Shown: positions 1 through 7,513, numbered from the stretch's first letter. The stretch: DNA of 11,329 nt from Myxococcales bacterium (GCA_003151595.1 PLXW01000147.1:1-11329); one strand, 5' to 3'. Notes: generated by a model from the letters alone, not told the origin. Translations and numbers: made by a program.

Positions 1-15
1 GGCCGGGGGTGAGGG

Positions 16-876
16 TCAGTGCAGCAAGTTGAGCGACGCCAACTGCATGTGCGCCTCACCCACGAAGTGCGAATCCGGAAACCGCCGTAGCAAAGTCCGC
101 CACGTGTTCTTCGCGTCGTTCCACGCTTCCAGCTCCATCTCGCACCACGCCAGCTCGTCGAGCGCGTCGTCTTGTTCCTCTTTGTCGATCGCGCTCTCGC
201 TGATCGCTTCGAGGAGCGGCACGGCGTCCTTCTGTCGCGCCAGGTGCCGATACGCGCGCGCCAGCGCCAGCTTAACGCGCGCCGCGCTCGCCGGCTCGTC
301 CTTGTACTTCAGAGAGTCTTCGAACGACGTCGCCGCCTCCTGCCATCGCTGGACGCGGACCTTCTCCAGCCCCTGCTCGTAGAAGATCTCCGCCAGCTCC
401 GCGCGCGCCTTCTCCACCGCGTCGCCGAAGATCTGCTGCTCGGTCTTGGTCAGCGCCTCGCGCTTGATCGACTCGTACCCCTCCACGAGATCGACGCGCT
501 TCCCTTGCCGCACCAGCTCGTAGAACTGCGCCGCCTTCGCCTCGGCGTGATTGCGATCCTCTTCGCGCTTCTGCGCGTCGCGCGCTTCCTTTCGAAGCCG
601 ATCGTTGTCCGACGTCTTCTGCTCGGTCTCGGCCTTGATGGCATCGACACGCGCGTCCCACGCGAACTTCAACGTCGCGAACGCGATGACCACGAACACC
701 ACGTACGCCGTCGCGCTGTTCCACGAGATGCGCCGCTCGTACGTCTGCTGCCGCTTGGCGATCGACTTCACGTCGGCCGAGAGCGCGTTGGTCAGGTTGT
801 TCGTCTTGATGACGAGCCCGCGCGACTCGATGATCTCGCGCTTGATGTCGCGCAGCTCTTCGTCGATGTCGTGCAT
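16..876 (-). CDS. Membrane-anchored coiled-coil/TPR protein of unknown function
   Basis: A 286-residue protein. Residues 1-50 are charged and probably helical or coiled-coil, with no signal peptide. A single hydrophobic segment at about 54-73 is the likely membrane anchor. Residues 75-115 are strongly charged (K/E/R/D-rich), consistent with a second coiled coil. From about 155 to the end the sequence reads as TPR-like helical pairs (for example W-Q-E-A-A near 178, then A-Y-R-H-L-A and F-P-D-S-H-F near the C-terminus), the style of YbgF/BamD-type scaffolds. Such proteins usually hold protein complexes together, but no partner can be named. The ATG at 876 has an AGGAAGG ribosome site just upstream (complement of 884-890), which supports this start. 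It diverges from the gene at 945, so 877-944 must hold both upstream regions. Real gene: very likely. Function: unknown. Confidence 0.85.
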   Translation of the reverse strand: MHDIDEELRDIKREIIESRGLVIKTNNLTNALSADVKSIAKRQQTYERRISWNSATAYVVFVVIAFATLKFAWDARVDAIKAETEQKTSDNDRLRKEARDAQKREEDRNHAEAKAAQFYELVRQGKRVDLVEGYESIKREALTKTEQQIFGDAVEKARAELAEIFYEQGLEKVRVQRWQEAATSFEDSLKYKDEPASAARVKLALARAYRHLARQKDAVPLLEAISESAIDKEEQDDALDELAWCEMELEAWNDAKNTWRTLLRRFPDSHFVGEAHMQLASLNLLH

Positions 877-935
877 GGGAGCGCCTTCCTAAAACGCGGT
901 ATGTGCCCTCCGCAAGGTGATACCGTCGTCGGTTG

Positions 936-940
936 GGAGG
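936..940 (+). promoter_or_regulatory. Ribosome binding site deciding a TTG start
   Basis: GGAGG lies four bases before the TTG at 945. An in-frame TTG at 933 has no comparable site, and there is no ATG or GTG at this end of the frame. This makes TTG 945 the best start. Confidence 0.6.
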
Positions 941-944
941 CGCG

Positions 945-1427
945 TTGGCTTCGACGTACCAGATCGGCACGCAAGCCGTGACCGTGGAGGTCTTCTTCGC
1001 AGCGGGCGCTCGCCTCACGGGCGAGATGTTCCTGCGCCTCGGCGCCGTGGGGGCCGCGGAGTCGGTGTCCGAACGAATGAACGACGGCACCCCCTTCTTC
1101 CCGCTGCGCGCTCCCCAGGGGCACGTGGTGCTCGTAGGCAAGTCGACCATCCGGTACGTCGTCACGCCGTCGATGGACGACGACGACCGCATCGCCGACG
1201 AGCGGAGCAGCTCGCCGCAGGTGCTGGTGACCGCGGAGCTCGACTCGGGTGAGTCGATCACCGGCGTCTTCTTCGTCGACCTGCCGCCCGGCCAGGTTCG
1301 TACGCTCGATTACATCAACGAACCGAAACGCGCGTTCGTCCCCCTGGCGCAGCTCGATCGCGAATACCTAATCAACCGTACGCACATCCTGCATCTGCGG
1401 GACGTGCGCGACGACGTGAGGGAGTGA
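945..1427 (+). CDS. Small protein made of two copies of one beta-rich domain, coupled to PilT-type ATPase
   Basis: A 160-residue protein when started at TTG 945. There is no signal peptide or membrane segment, so it is probably cytoplasmic. It seems to contain an internal duplication. Copy 1 (about residues 12-73) has V-x-V, ARLTGEMFLRL, then TPFFPL and KSTIRYV. Copy 2 (about 92-153) has VLVTAELDSG, ESITGVFFVDL, then RAFVPL and NRTHILHL. Each copy reads as beta strands around an x-x-[LI]-T-G-x-x-F-[LV]-x-L core. The second copy, with its LDYIN-x-F-V-P-L-INRTHI pattern, resembles a small uncharacterised family found in bacteria (DUF6812 is my best guess, from memory). The stop is 7 bases before the ATPase start, so the two are almost certainly one operon and may work together. 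Function unknown. Confidence 0.8.
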   Translation: MASTYQIGTQAVTVEVFFAAGARLTGEMFLRLGAVGAAESVSERMNDGTPFFPLRAPQGHVVLVGKSTIRYVVTPSMDDDDRIADERSSSPQVLVTAELDSGESITGVFFVDLPPGQVRTLDYINEPKRAFVPLAQLDREYLINRTHILHLRDVRDDVRE

Positions 1428-1434
1428 GCAGGCG

Positions 1435-3291
1435 ATGGCGCAGCTCGACAAGATCATCTTGGCCATGCTCGGCCAGCCCGGCTCGGAGATCGCGCTCGTC
1501 GCGAACGTCGAGCCGCAGCTGCACGCGCCCGGGGCCGCGCCGCACGTCCTCATCAACCGCAAGGTGGCCGCGCCGCTCCTGCGGCAACTGATCGGCGAGC
1601 TGATCGGCGAGCAGAGCTCGTCGCACCTCGACGCGAGCGACAGCGGCGACTTCTCGTACAACCTCGACGGGCAGATCGTGACGGTCCACGTGCGCGCGTG
1701 GAAGCAGACGGTCGACGCCCGCCTTCGCCAGGCGTCGTCGAAGCGTGGAGTGACCCCCGCCGTCGCGGCCCCGGCCCCTGCTATGGGCGGCGGCGGCGGC
1801 GGCGGCGGCGCCGCGCTCGGTCGCATCGAGCTGACCAAGGCGCCCGCGGGAGACCTTCGCCGTGCCGCCACCAACCCCTCCAGCGAAGGGCGCGCCCGCG
1901 CCCCCGAAGGTCCGCAAGCGCCGGAGCGTTTCGCTTCGAGCGACGGTATCGAGCTCGATCTCGGCAACGCCAAGGGGATGAACAACCGCGGGAGCGCGCG
2001 AAACGTCCCAGCGGCGCTCGGGAACGCCGCGGATCTCGAGCTCGACTTGAGCTCCGGTGCGCCGCAGTCGTCGGCCCGATCACCCGCCGGCGTGAGCTCG
2101 GATCCGCCGACGTCGCCGTCGATCGGGCGCGTGCCGGCCGCGGCTCCCGTCGCCGCCGTCGAGACGCGCGCCGAGAACAAGGCCGTCGCGCAAGGGGGTG
2201 AGCCGCAGATCAACGCGCTCTTCCGAGCGATGGTGAAGAAGGGGTGCTCCGATCTCCACCTCTCGGCCGGCGAGCGCCCGATGGTCCGCGTCGACGGCGA
2301 CATCGCCCGGCTCGACGAGACGATGGCGCGCTTCAAGGGGGATCAGATCATGGATCTGCTCCGCCCGATCATGCCGTCGCGCAACGCCTCCGAGTTCGAG
2401 ACCGATCACGACACCGACTTCGCCTACGAGATCCCGAACGTCTCGCGCTTCCGCGCCAACGTGTTCATGGATCGGCGCGGCGTCGGCGCCGTCTTCCGGA
2501 CCATCCCCGCCGAGATCGCGACGGCCGAGAAGCTGGCGCTCTCCTCGGCGATCCAGAACCTTTGCTACCTGAGCAAAGGTCTGGTGCTCGTCACGGGACC
2601 GACCGGCAGCGGCAAGTCGACGACGCTCTCGGCGCTCATCGATCTCATCAACCGCACGCGCCACGATCACGTCATCACGATCGAGGACCCGATCGAGTTC
2701 GTTCACCAGAACAAGTCGTGCCTCATCAACCAGCGCGAGGTCGGCCCCCACACCGACAGCTTCAAGCGCGCCCTCCGCGCCGCGCTCCGTGAGGACCCGG
2801 ACGTCGTCATGGTCGGCGAGATGCGTGACCTCGAGACGATGGCCATCGCCATGGAAACCGCCGAGACGGGCCACCTCGTCTTCGGCACGCTCCACACGAG
2901 CACGGCGTACTCGACGGTCGATCGCCTGATCGACTCCTTCCCGTCGGATCGCCAGGCGCAGATCCGCGTGATGCTCTCCGAGTCGCTGAAGGGGGTCATC
3001 AGTCAGACCCTCTGCAAGAAGATCGGCGGCGGCCGCATCGCCGCGCACGAGGTCATGCTCGTGACGAGTGCCATCTCGAACCTCATTCGCGAGGCCAAGA
3101 CGTTCCAGATCCCGAGCCTCATGCAGACGTCGCGAAAGGCGGGGATGGTCCTCTTGAACGACGCGCTCTTCGACCTCGTCGAGAAGAAAAAGGTCGAGGC
3201 CAAAGAGGCGTACGTGAAGGCCGTGGACAAGGGGAACTTCGTGAATCAGCTGCGCGCGGCCGGTCACAAACTCGAATTCCTTGGCGGGTGA
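1435..3291 (+). CDS. PilT-family type IV pilus ATPase with long N-terminal extension
   Basis: A 618-residue secretion-superfamily ATPase, where typical PilT has about 345 residues. The PilT core runs from about 258 to the end: N-terminal PAS-like domain (AMVKKGCSDLHLSAG near 263-280), Walker A GPTGSGKST at 388-396, Asp box ITIEDPIEF at 414-422 with E417/E421, Walker B around DVVMVGEMRD (E462), His box HLVFGTLHT at 480-488, and AISNLIRE at 546-553, close to the AIRNLIRE motif of retraction ATPases. It should hydrolyse ATP as a hexamer at the cytoplasmic base of a type IV pilus and drive pilus disassembly. Residues 1-100 look like a diverged second PilT N-terminal domain. Residues 100-257 are a low-complexity Ala/Pro/Ser linker with a Gly8 run. 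It may be a PilT paralogue rather than the main PilT, so no symbol is given. An ATG with GGAG 10 bases upstream supports the start. Confidence 0.95.
   Translation: MAQLDKIILAMLGQPGSEIALVANVEPQLHAPGAAPHVLINRKVAAPLLRQLIGELIGEQSSSHLDASDSGDFSYNLDGQIVTVHVRAWKQTVDARLRQASSKRGVTPAVAAPAPAMGGGGGGGGAALGRIELTKAPAGDLRRAATNPSSEGRARAPEGPQAPERFASSDGIELDLGNAKGMNNRGSARNVPAALGNAADLELDLSSGAPQSSARSPAGVSSDPPTSPSIGRVPAAAPVAAVETRAENKAVAQGGEPQINALFRAMVKKGCSDLHLSAGERPMVRVDGDIARLDETMARFKGDQIMDLLRPIMPSRNASEFETDHDTDFAYEIPNVSRFRANVFMDRRGVGAVFRTIPAEIATAEKLALSSAIQNLCYLSKGLVLVTGPTGSGKSTTLSALIDLINRTRHDHVITIEDPIEFVHQNKSCLINQREVGPHTDSFKRALRAALREDPDVVMVGEMRDLETMAIAMETAETGHLVFGTLHTSTAYSTVDRLIDSFPSDRQAQIRVMLSESLKGVISQTLCKKIGGGRIAAHEVMLVTSAISNLIREAKTFQIPSLMQTSRKAGMVLLNDALFDLVEKKKVEAKEAYVKAVDKGNFVNQLRAAGHKLEFLGG
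1786..1809 (+). repeat. (GGC)8 trinucleotide repeat inside the ATPase linker
   Basis: Eight uninterrupted GGC codons encode Gly118-Gly125 of the PilT-type ATPase. The repeat lies in the unstructured linker between the two N-terminal-type domains. Length change by replication slippage would stay in frame and only alter linker length. Confidence 0.9.
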
Positions 3292-3306
3292 CCGCGGGCC
3301 GCACGT

Positions 3307-3355
3307 AGATTCCTCGCTGCGCTCGGAATGACAGAGTGGGGCGGCTCGGAATGAC
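3307..3355. repeat. Fragment of a dispersed intergenic repeat (reverse reading ATTCCGAGCGCAGCGAGGAAT)
   Basis: The complement of 3307-3332 reads GTCATTCCGAGCG followed by CAGCGAGGAATCT. I recognise this as a widespread intergenic element whose accidental translations appear in databases as SERSEES-like peptides. GCTCGGAATGAC occurs at 3321-3332 and again at 3344-3355, so two partial units sit head to tail. It lies in the 136-base gap between the ATPase stop and efp, where no gene is seen. Confidence 0.6.
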
Positions 3356-3385
3356 GAAGAGGGCGCGGATAACGCGGTAGTTGCC

Positions 3386-3415
3386 TTGCGGATCCCTGTG
3401 GGCGCGTGCTAACCC
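3386..3415 (+). promoter_or_regulatory. Candidate sigma-70-type promoter for efp
   Basis: TTGCGG (3386-3391) and TAACCC (3410-3415) are 18 bases apart. Transcription would start about 6 bases before the efp ATG, leaving almost no leader. This agrees with the absence of a Shine-Dalgarno site there. The -10 box is poor, so this is a weak call. Confidence 0.3.
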
Positions 3416-3427
3416 GTGCGCCCTCGC

Positions 3428-3988
3428 ATGCAGACCACCGACATCCGCAAAGGCCTCAAAATTCAGATCGACGGCGTGCCGTTCTTCATCGTCGAGCACC
3501 AGTTCGTGAAGCCCGGAAAGGGGCAGTCGTTCACGCGATGCCGCATCCGGAACCTCGTGAACGGGAACGTCGTCGAGCGGACGTGGAAGTCGGGCGAGTC
3601 GGTGGAGCTCGCCGACGTCGAGACGCGCAAGATGACCTACTCCTGGCAGGAGTCGGACACGTACGTCTTCATGGAGTCGATGACCGGCGAGCAGATTCAC
3701 GTCGAGAAGCACAAGCTCGGCGACGAGTCGCGCTTCCTCACCGAAGGGCTCGACTGCGAAGTGACGCTCTACAACGGCAACGCCATCGCCGTGGACCTCC
3801 CGCCGAACGTGATCGTCCAGATCATCTCGAGCGAGCCGGGCGTGAAGGGCGATACGTCGGGCGGGGCGACCAAGCCGGCGACGCTCGCGTCCGGTGCCGT
3901 GGTGAACGTCCCCTTGTTCATCAAAGAGGGGGAGTGGATCAAGGTCGATACGACCAACGGTCAGTACCTCGAGCGCGTGAACCGCTGA
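3428..3988 (+). CDS. efp: Translation elongation factor P
   Basis: A 186-residue EF-P, the normal length for the family. EF-P binds between the P and E sites of the ribosome and relieves stalling at polyproline stretches. The N-terminal KOW-like domain has RKGLKI then the tip loop VKPGKGQ, whose lysine is K31; this is the residue modified in many bacteria. The two following OB-fold domains are complete, and the C-terminus has the signature VPLFIKEGEWIKVDT (about 164-178). An in-frame GTG at 3416 would add four residues (M-R-P-R), but ATG 3428 gives the usual EF-P start, so it is preferred. Neither start has a clear ribosome site. No modification gene (epmA/epmB or others) lies within the window. 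The downstream lipoprotein is 169 bases away and probably has its own promoter. Confidence 0.98.
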   Translation: MQTTDIRKGLKIQIDGVPFFIVEHQFVKPGKGQSFTRCRIRNLVNGNVVERTWKSGESVELADVETRKMTYSWQESDTYVFMESMTGEQIHVEKHKLGDESRFLTEGLDCEVTLYNGNAIAVDLPPNVIVQIISSEPGVKGDTSGGATKPATLASGAVVNVPLFIKEGEWIKVDTTNGQYLERVNR

Positions 3989-4005
3989 AATCTCCGGCCC
4001 GGCGC

Positions 4006-4037
4006 GCGCCGACTCGTCGCGGCGCCGCTGTCTTTGC
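4006..4037 (+). terminator. Weak candidate terminator after efp
   Basis: GCGCCG (4006-4011) can pair with CGGCGC (4020-4025) around an 8-base loop, followed by CGCTGTCTTTG with only a short T stretch. It sits 17 bases after the efp stop. The stem is short and the T tract is broken, so it may not be functional. Confidence 0.25.
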
Positions 4038-4040
4038 CCC

Positions 4041-4055
4041 CTGAACGTCGTTCAG
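4041..4055. promoter_or_regulatory. Perfect 15-base palindrome, possible operator
   Basis: CTGAACG-T-CGTTCAG is a perfect inverted repeat with a single central base. No T tract follows, and a one-base centre cannot form an RNA hairpin of this length. The size and symmetry suit a dimeric repressor such as a TetR-family protein. TTCAGT at 4051-4056 overlaps its right half and lies 16 bases before TACATA (4073-4078), a possible -35/-10 pair for the lipoprotein gene at 4158. Operator function is inferred. Confidence 0.4.
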
Positions 4056-4157
4056 TTCAGGCGCGCGAAACATACATACGGCTCGCGTCTCGGGACCGTC
4101 GCGAGAGTTGCGGCTGCTTGCCGGCGATCCTCCTGGACCGCATGCTCTGCCGCACAA

Positions 4158-5630
4158 ATGACCAAGATCGTTCTTTCTTCGGGCGCCGCGATCCTTGCTC
4201 TCGTCCTCGCCGGCTGCGGCACCAACTCCGCGAGCGCGACTGACGGAGGGAGCCCAGGCGGGCCCGACGCGACGACCGGCGTCACCTCGATCGGCAGCAC
4301 ACCGCTACCGTGCGACGTCACCGCGGTGCTCCAGGCGAACTGCCAGAGCTGTCACGGGCTCTCGGCCGCGAACGGCGCGCCGATGTCGCTCGTCACGTGG
4401 GAGGACTTGCACGCGGCGGTGCTCCCCGACTCGATCGGCCTGCCTGCCACCGCGGGCGAGCAGGTTTATCAGATGGTCGGAACCCGCATTCACAGCGCGA
4501 CCAAGCAGATGCCTCAGCCGCCGTTCCCGGCCCTCGGCGCCGAGGACATGGCGACGCTCGACAACTGGATCGCGGCTGGCGCGCCGAAGACCGACACGGT
4601 CGCGTGCACGGCGATCCCCGACGGCGGCTCGCTGATTCCCGACGCGGCCCCGCCCGCCATCCAGTGCACGAAGAACAACATCACGCTCAAGGCCACGACG
4701 CCCTGGACCGAGCCGGCGAACACGCCCGACAAATACGTCTGCTACGGCTTCACCGCCTCGGACGTCGCCGCCGGCGGGATCAACCACATCCTCGCGATGA
4801 CGCCCAACATCGACAACAAGAACATCGTTCACCACGTGCTCTTGTTCGAGGCCGACTCGGCCTCGTCGAGCGGCGTCACGACGACCCCTGCTCCGTGCAA
4901 CGCCGGCGGCTCACTCGCCTGGCGCATCGTCTACGGATGGGCACCGGGCGGTGGCGCGATGACGACGCCGCCGAACGTCGGCTTCCCGTACACGAGCACG
5001 ACGCAGTTCGTCGTCCAGATCCACTACAACGACATCTCCGGGACGCACGCCGGCGAGACCGACTCCAGCGGCTTCTCGTTCTGCACGACGGACCAGCCGG
5101 TCCAGTACGACGCCGACGTGATGGCCTTCGGCTCGATGAAGTTCTCGATCCCGCCGAACGGCTCGCTCGGCTGGACCTGCCCGCTCACGCTCGGCTCGGC
5201 CTACGACGGGCTCCACGTGTTCGCCGCGTTCCCGCACATGCACCAGCTCGGGACGTCGATCGCGACGGAGCAGGCGATGGCTGGCGGAGGGATCGTCGAC
5301 ATGGGGATCAACTCTCCGTGGAACTTCAACACGCAGATCTGGTTCCCGCTGTCCGCCACGCTGCACCAGGGCGACGTCGTGACCACGCGCTGCGAGTGGC
5401 AGAACACGACGGGGAGCGCGGTCGGCTTCGGCCAAAATACCGAGGACGAGATGTGTTACTCGTTCACGGCCTACTACCCCAAGGCGAACATCGCGACCTG
5501 GTCGCAGCCGGCGCTCAGCACTTCGGGGAGCTGCTACCCGAGCGACGCCGGGCTCCCGACGCCCGACGGCGGCTGGATCGCGCAGGACTCCGGCGCCACG
5601 TTCATCCCCACCGACGCGGGCGGCGATTGA
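4158..5630 (+). CDS. Lipoprotein: c-type cytochrome domain fused to copper type II (PHM-like) monooxygenase
   Basis: A 490-residue exported lipoprotein. The signal peptide ends in lipobox LAGC, with C20 the lipidated cysteine. A c-type haem motif CQSCH follows at 62-66, and M118 (KQMPQ) may be the sixth iron ligand. From about 170 the sequence matches the copper type II ascorbate-dependent monooxygenase fold. Its six expected ligands are all visible: H225 and H226 (VHHVLLF) and H289 (QIHYND) for one copper, H360 and H362 (FPHMHQLG) and M432 (EDEMCYSF) for the other. The stretch RCEWQNTTG to FTAYYP matches the C-terminal half of dopamine-beta-hydroxylase/PHM. It should hydroxylate a carbon substrate with O2 outside the cytoplasm. 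The substrate is unknown. The haem domain may feed electrons (inference). The ATG has no clear ribosome site. Confidence 0.9.
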   Translation: MTKIVLSSGAAILALVLAGCGTNSASATDGGSPGGPDATTGVTSIGSTPLPCDVTAVLQANCQSCHGLSAANGAPMSLVTWEDLHAAVLPDSIGLPATAGEQVYQMVGTRIHSATKQMPQPPFPALGAEDMATLDNWIAAGAPKTDTVACTAIPDGGSLIPDAAPPAIQCTKNNITLKATTPWTEPANTPDKYVCYGFTASDVAAGGINHILAMTPNIDNKNIVHHVLLFEADSASSSGVTTTPAPCNAGGSLAWRIVYGWAPGGGAMTTPPNVGFPYTSTTQFVVQIHYNDISGTHAGETDSSGFSFCTTDQPVQYDADVMAFGSMKFSIPPNGSLGWTCPLTLGSAYDGLHVFAAFPHMHQLGTSIATEQAMAGGGIVDMGINSPWNFNTQIWFPLSATLHQGDVVTTRCEWQNTTGSAVGFGQNTEDEMCYSFTAYYPKANIATWSQPALSTSGSCYPSDAGLPTPDGGWIAQDSGATFIPTDAGGD

Positions 5631-5662
5631 CGATCGCGCGGGCGATGGCGTAACGCTTCGCC

Positions 5663-7513
5663 ATCCAAATCTACGGCAACAAGTCGGGGCTATCCCCGCA
5701 GGCGGTCAAGACGCTCGAGCGCATTTACAGGCGCCGCGTCCCCGTCGAGAACATCACGACGCCCGAGCTCACCCGCTCGCTCCTCGACGCTTCGGCGCAG
5801 AGCGGGCGGCAAGTGGGGGCGCTCGTGCATCGCTCGGGGCAGGTCGACTACGTCATCGTCGGTGACGCCGGGAAGCTGATGCTCCCCGACATCGGGCGCC
5901 TTCGCGCGGCCGAGGGCCGCTTTCGCGGACTGCGCCTGGTGCACACGCACGTGCGCGGCGAGCCGCTGACGCGCGACGACCTCGTCGACCTCGTGCGCCT
6001 GCGGCTCGATCTGATCGCGGCGATCCAGATGAGCCACATGGGAGAGGCCCGCAGCCTCATGTACGCGTTCAACGTGCCCGGTGACGGCGATTCAGGGGAT
6101 GAGAAGGGCGACGGGAAGAGCGACCTCCCGTACCGCGAGGTGGGGCCGCTGCCGATCGGCCAGGTGAACGTGCACGTCGGCGAGCTGATGGCCGACCTCG
6201 AAGCCGAGTTCGCGCGTCGCGGAAAAGCGCGCCACGTGCAGGCGAAGGACGGCCGCGCGATCTTGATTCACGTGGCCGACAAGAGGGAGTCGCACGCGAT
6301 CGCTCGCGCGGAAGAGAGCTTGCGCGAGCTGCGCGAGCTGGCGCGGACGGCGGGCGTGGACGTCGCCGACGTGGTGCTTCAGGCGCGCGAGCGGGTCGAT
6401 CCGAAGTTCGTGCTCGGCAAGGGGAAGCTCGACGAAGTAGTGCTGCGCGCGATGCAGCTCGACGCGGCGACGCTCATCTTCGATCGCGAGCTGTCGCCGT
6501 CGCAGATCGCCGGGATCGCGAAGGTCAGCGATCTGAAGATCATCGATCGCACGCAGCTCATTCTCGACATCTTCGCGCAGCGCGCCGAGAGCGCCGACGG
6601 CAAGCTTCAGGTCGAGCTGGCGCAGCTGAAATACAGCCTCCCGCGTCTCGGCTTGAAAGACGACGCGCTGTCGCGGCTCACCGGAGGAATCGGCGGGCGC
6701 GGTCCGGGCGAGACGAAGCTCGAGATCGGTCGAAGGCGCGCGAAGGAGCGCGTGTCGCATCTGGAGGCGCAGCTGAAGAAGCTCGCCAAACGTCGCGAGC
6801 AACGGCGCAGGAAGCGGACGCGCGAAGAGATCCCGACCGTCGCCATCGTCGGCTACACGAACGCCGGCAAGAGCACGCTCCTCAACGCGCTCACGGGCGC
6901 CGACGTCTTCGCCGAGGACAAGCTCTTCGCGACGCTCGACACCCGCTCGCGCACGCTGCGCGTGGGGTGGGCGGGGTACGGCGATCGCGAGATCGTCATC
7001 ACCGATACGGTCGGCTTCATTCGCGACCTGCCGAAGGATCTCTTCGCCGCCTTCCGCGCGACGTTCGAAGAGGCGGCCGACGCCGATCTGTTGCTGCACG
7101 TGGTCGACGCCGGCGATCCGGCGAAGGACGATCAGATTCGCACGACCGAGGAGCTGCTCGGGGAGCTGGAGCTCGACGAGATCCCGCGCATCCTGGTGTT
7201 CAACAAGACCGACCTCCTGGAGCCGGGCCGAGCGCGGCTGCTCGCGCGCACGCACCCCGATTCGATCCTGGTGAGCGCTACGCATCGCGAGACGACGCGC
7301 GATCTCCTCGCGCGAATCGCCGGCGCGCTCGCCGAGCGGTGGGAGCAGAGCGCGAAGATCCCCCCGGTCATCGAGGCCGGCGAAGACGCCCCGGCCGACG
7401 AGGCCGAACGCGACCGCCGCGACGAAGGCGACGGCGAAATGACGACGATCGACGAGATGTTGAAGCGCGCCGGCAAACGCCTCACGCGCGGCGGTCGCCC
7501 GCAGATACGGTGA
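5663..7513 (+). CDS. hflX: GTPase HflX, long N-terminal form; start codon unresolved
   Basis: HflX binds the 50S subunit and splits stalled or stressed ribosomes using GTP. The extended form seen in Geobacter-type bacteria starts with an I-x-GN-x-x-GL segment, matched here by [10 protein letters not shown] at 5663-5692, then [10 protein letters not shown] and the [20 protein letters not shown] block. The HflX glycine loop [11 protein letters not shown] is at 6683-6715. G1 GYTNAGKST is at 6851-6877, G3 DTVGF at 7004-7018 and G4 NKTD at 7202-7213. Homology begins 150 bases before the first GTG in frame (5813), yet no ATG, GTG, TTG or CTG lies between the in-frame TAA (5651-5653) and 5813. ATC 5663 is therefore used as the nominal start (616 residues), matching the usual N-terminus. 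Other options are GTG 5813 (566 residues) or a read error in ATG-GCG-TAA at 5645. The stop overlaps a possible kup start. Confidence 0.93.
   Translation: MQIYGNKSGLSPQAVKTLERIYRRRVPVENITTPELTRSLLDASAQSGRQVGALVHRSGQVDYVIVGDAGKLMLPDIGRLRAAEGRFRGLRLVHTHVRGEPLTRDDLVDLVRLRLDLIAAIQMSHMGEARSLMYAFNVPGDGDSGDEKGDGKSDLPYREVGPLPIGQVNVHVGELMADLEAEFARRGKARHVQAKDGRAILIHVADKRESHAIARAEESLRELRELARTAGVDVADVVLQARERVDPKFVLGKGKLDEVVLRAMQLDAATLIFDRELSPSQIAGIAKVSDLKIIDRTQLILDIFAQRAESADGKLQVELAQLKYSLPRLGLKDDALSRLTGGIGGRGPGETKLEIGRRRAKERVSHLEAQLKKLAKRREQRRRKRTREEIPTVAIVGYTNAGKSTLLNALTGADVFAEDKLFATLDTRSRTLRVGWAGYGDREIVITDTVGFIRDLPKDLFAAFRATFEEAADADLLLHVVDAGDPAKDDQIRTTEELLGELELDEIPRILVFNKTDLLEPGRARLLARTHPDSILVSATHRETTRDLLARIAGALAERWEQSAKIPPVIEAGEDAPADEAERDRRDEGDGEMTTIDEMLKRAGKRLTRGGRPQIR

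Noticed and set aside
898..925. CGGTAT/ATACCG inverted repeat in the divergent spacer as an operator
   Set aside because: Only six base pairs with a 16-base spacer, and easily expected by chance.
2080..3267. 395-codon minus-strand frame opposite the ATPase, and similar long antisense frames at 272-1261, 6092-7285 and 9338-10603
   Set aside because: All lie opposite well-supported genes and have the biased composition typical of antisense frames in GC-rich DNA.
3119..3712. 197-codon minus-strand frame through the 3307-3355 repeat
   Set aside because: It runs antisense to the ATPase end and efp, and its middle (SFRAQRGI) is a translation of the dispersed repeat.
4041..4055. Palindrome as an efp terminator
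   Set aside because: Only one base separates the arms and no T tract follows, so an RNA hairpin of this form is unlikely. An operator is a better reading.
4310..5653. 447-codon plus-strand frame inside the monooxygenase gene
   Set aside because: An Arg/His-rich shadow of the gene at 4158-5630, whose own frame has the signal peptide, haem motif and copper ligands.
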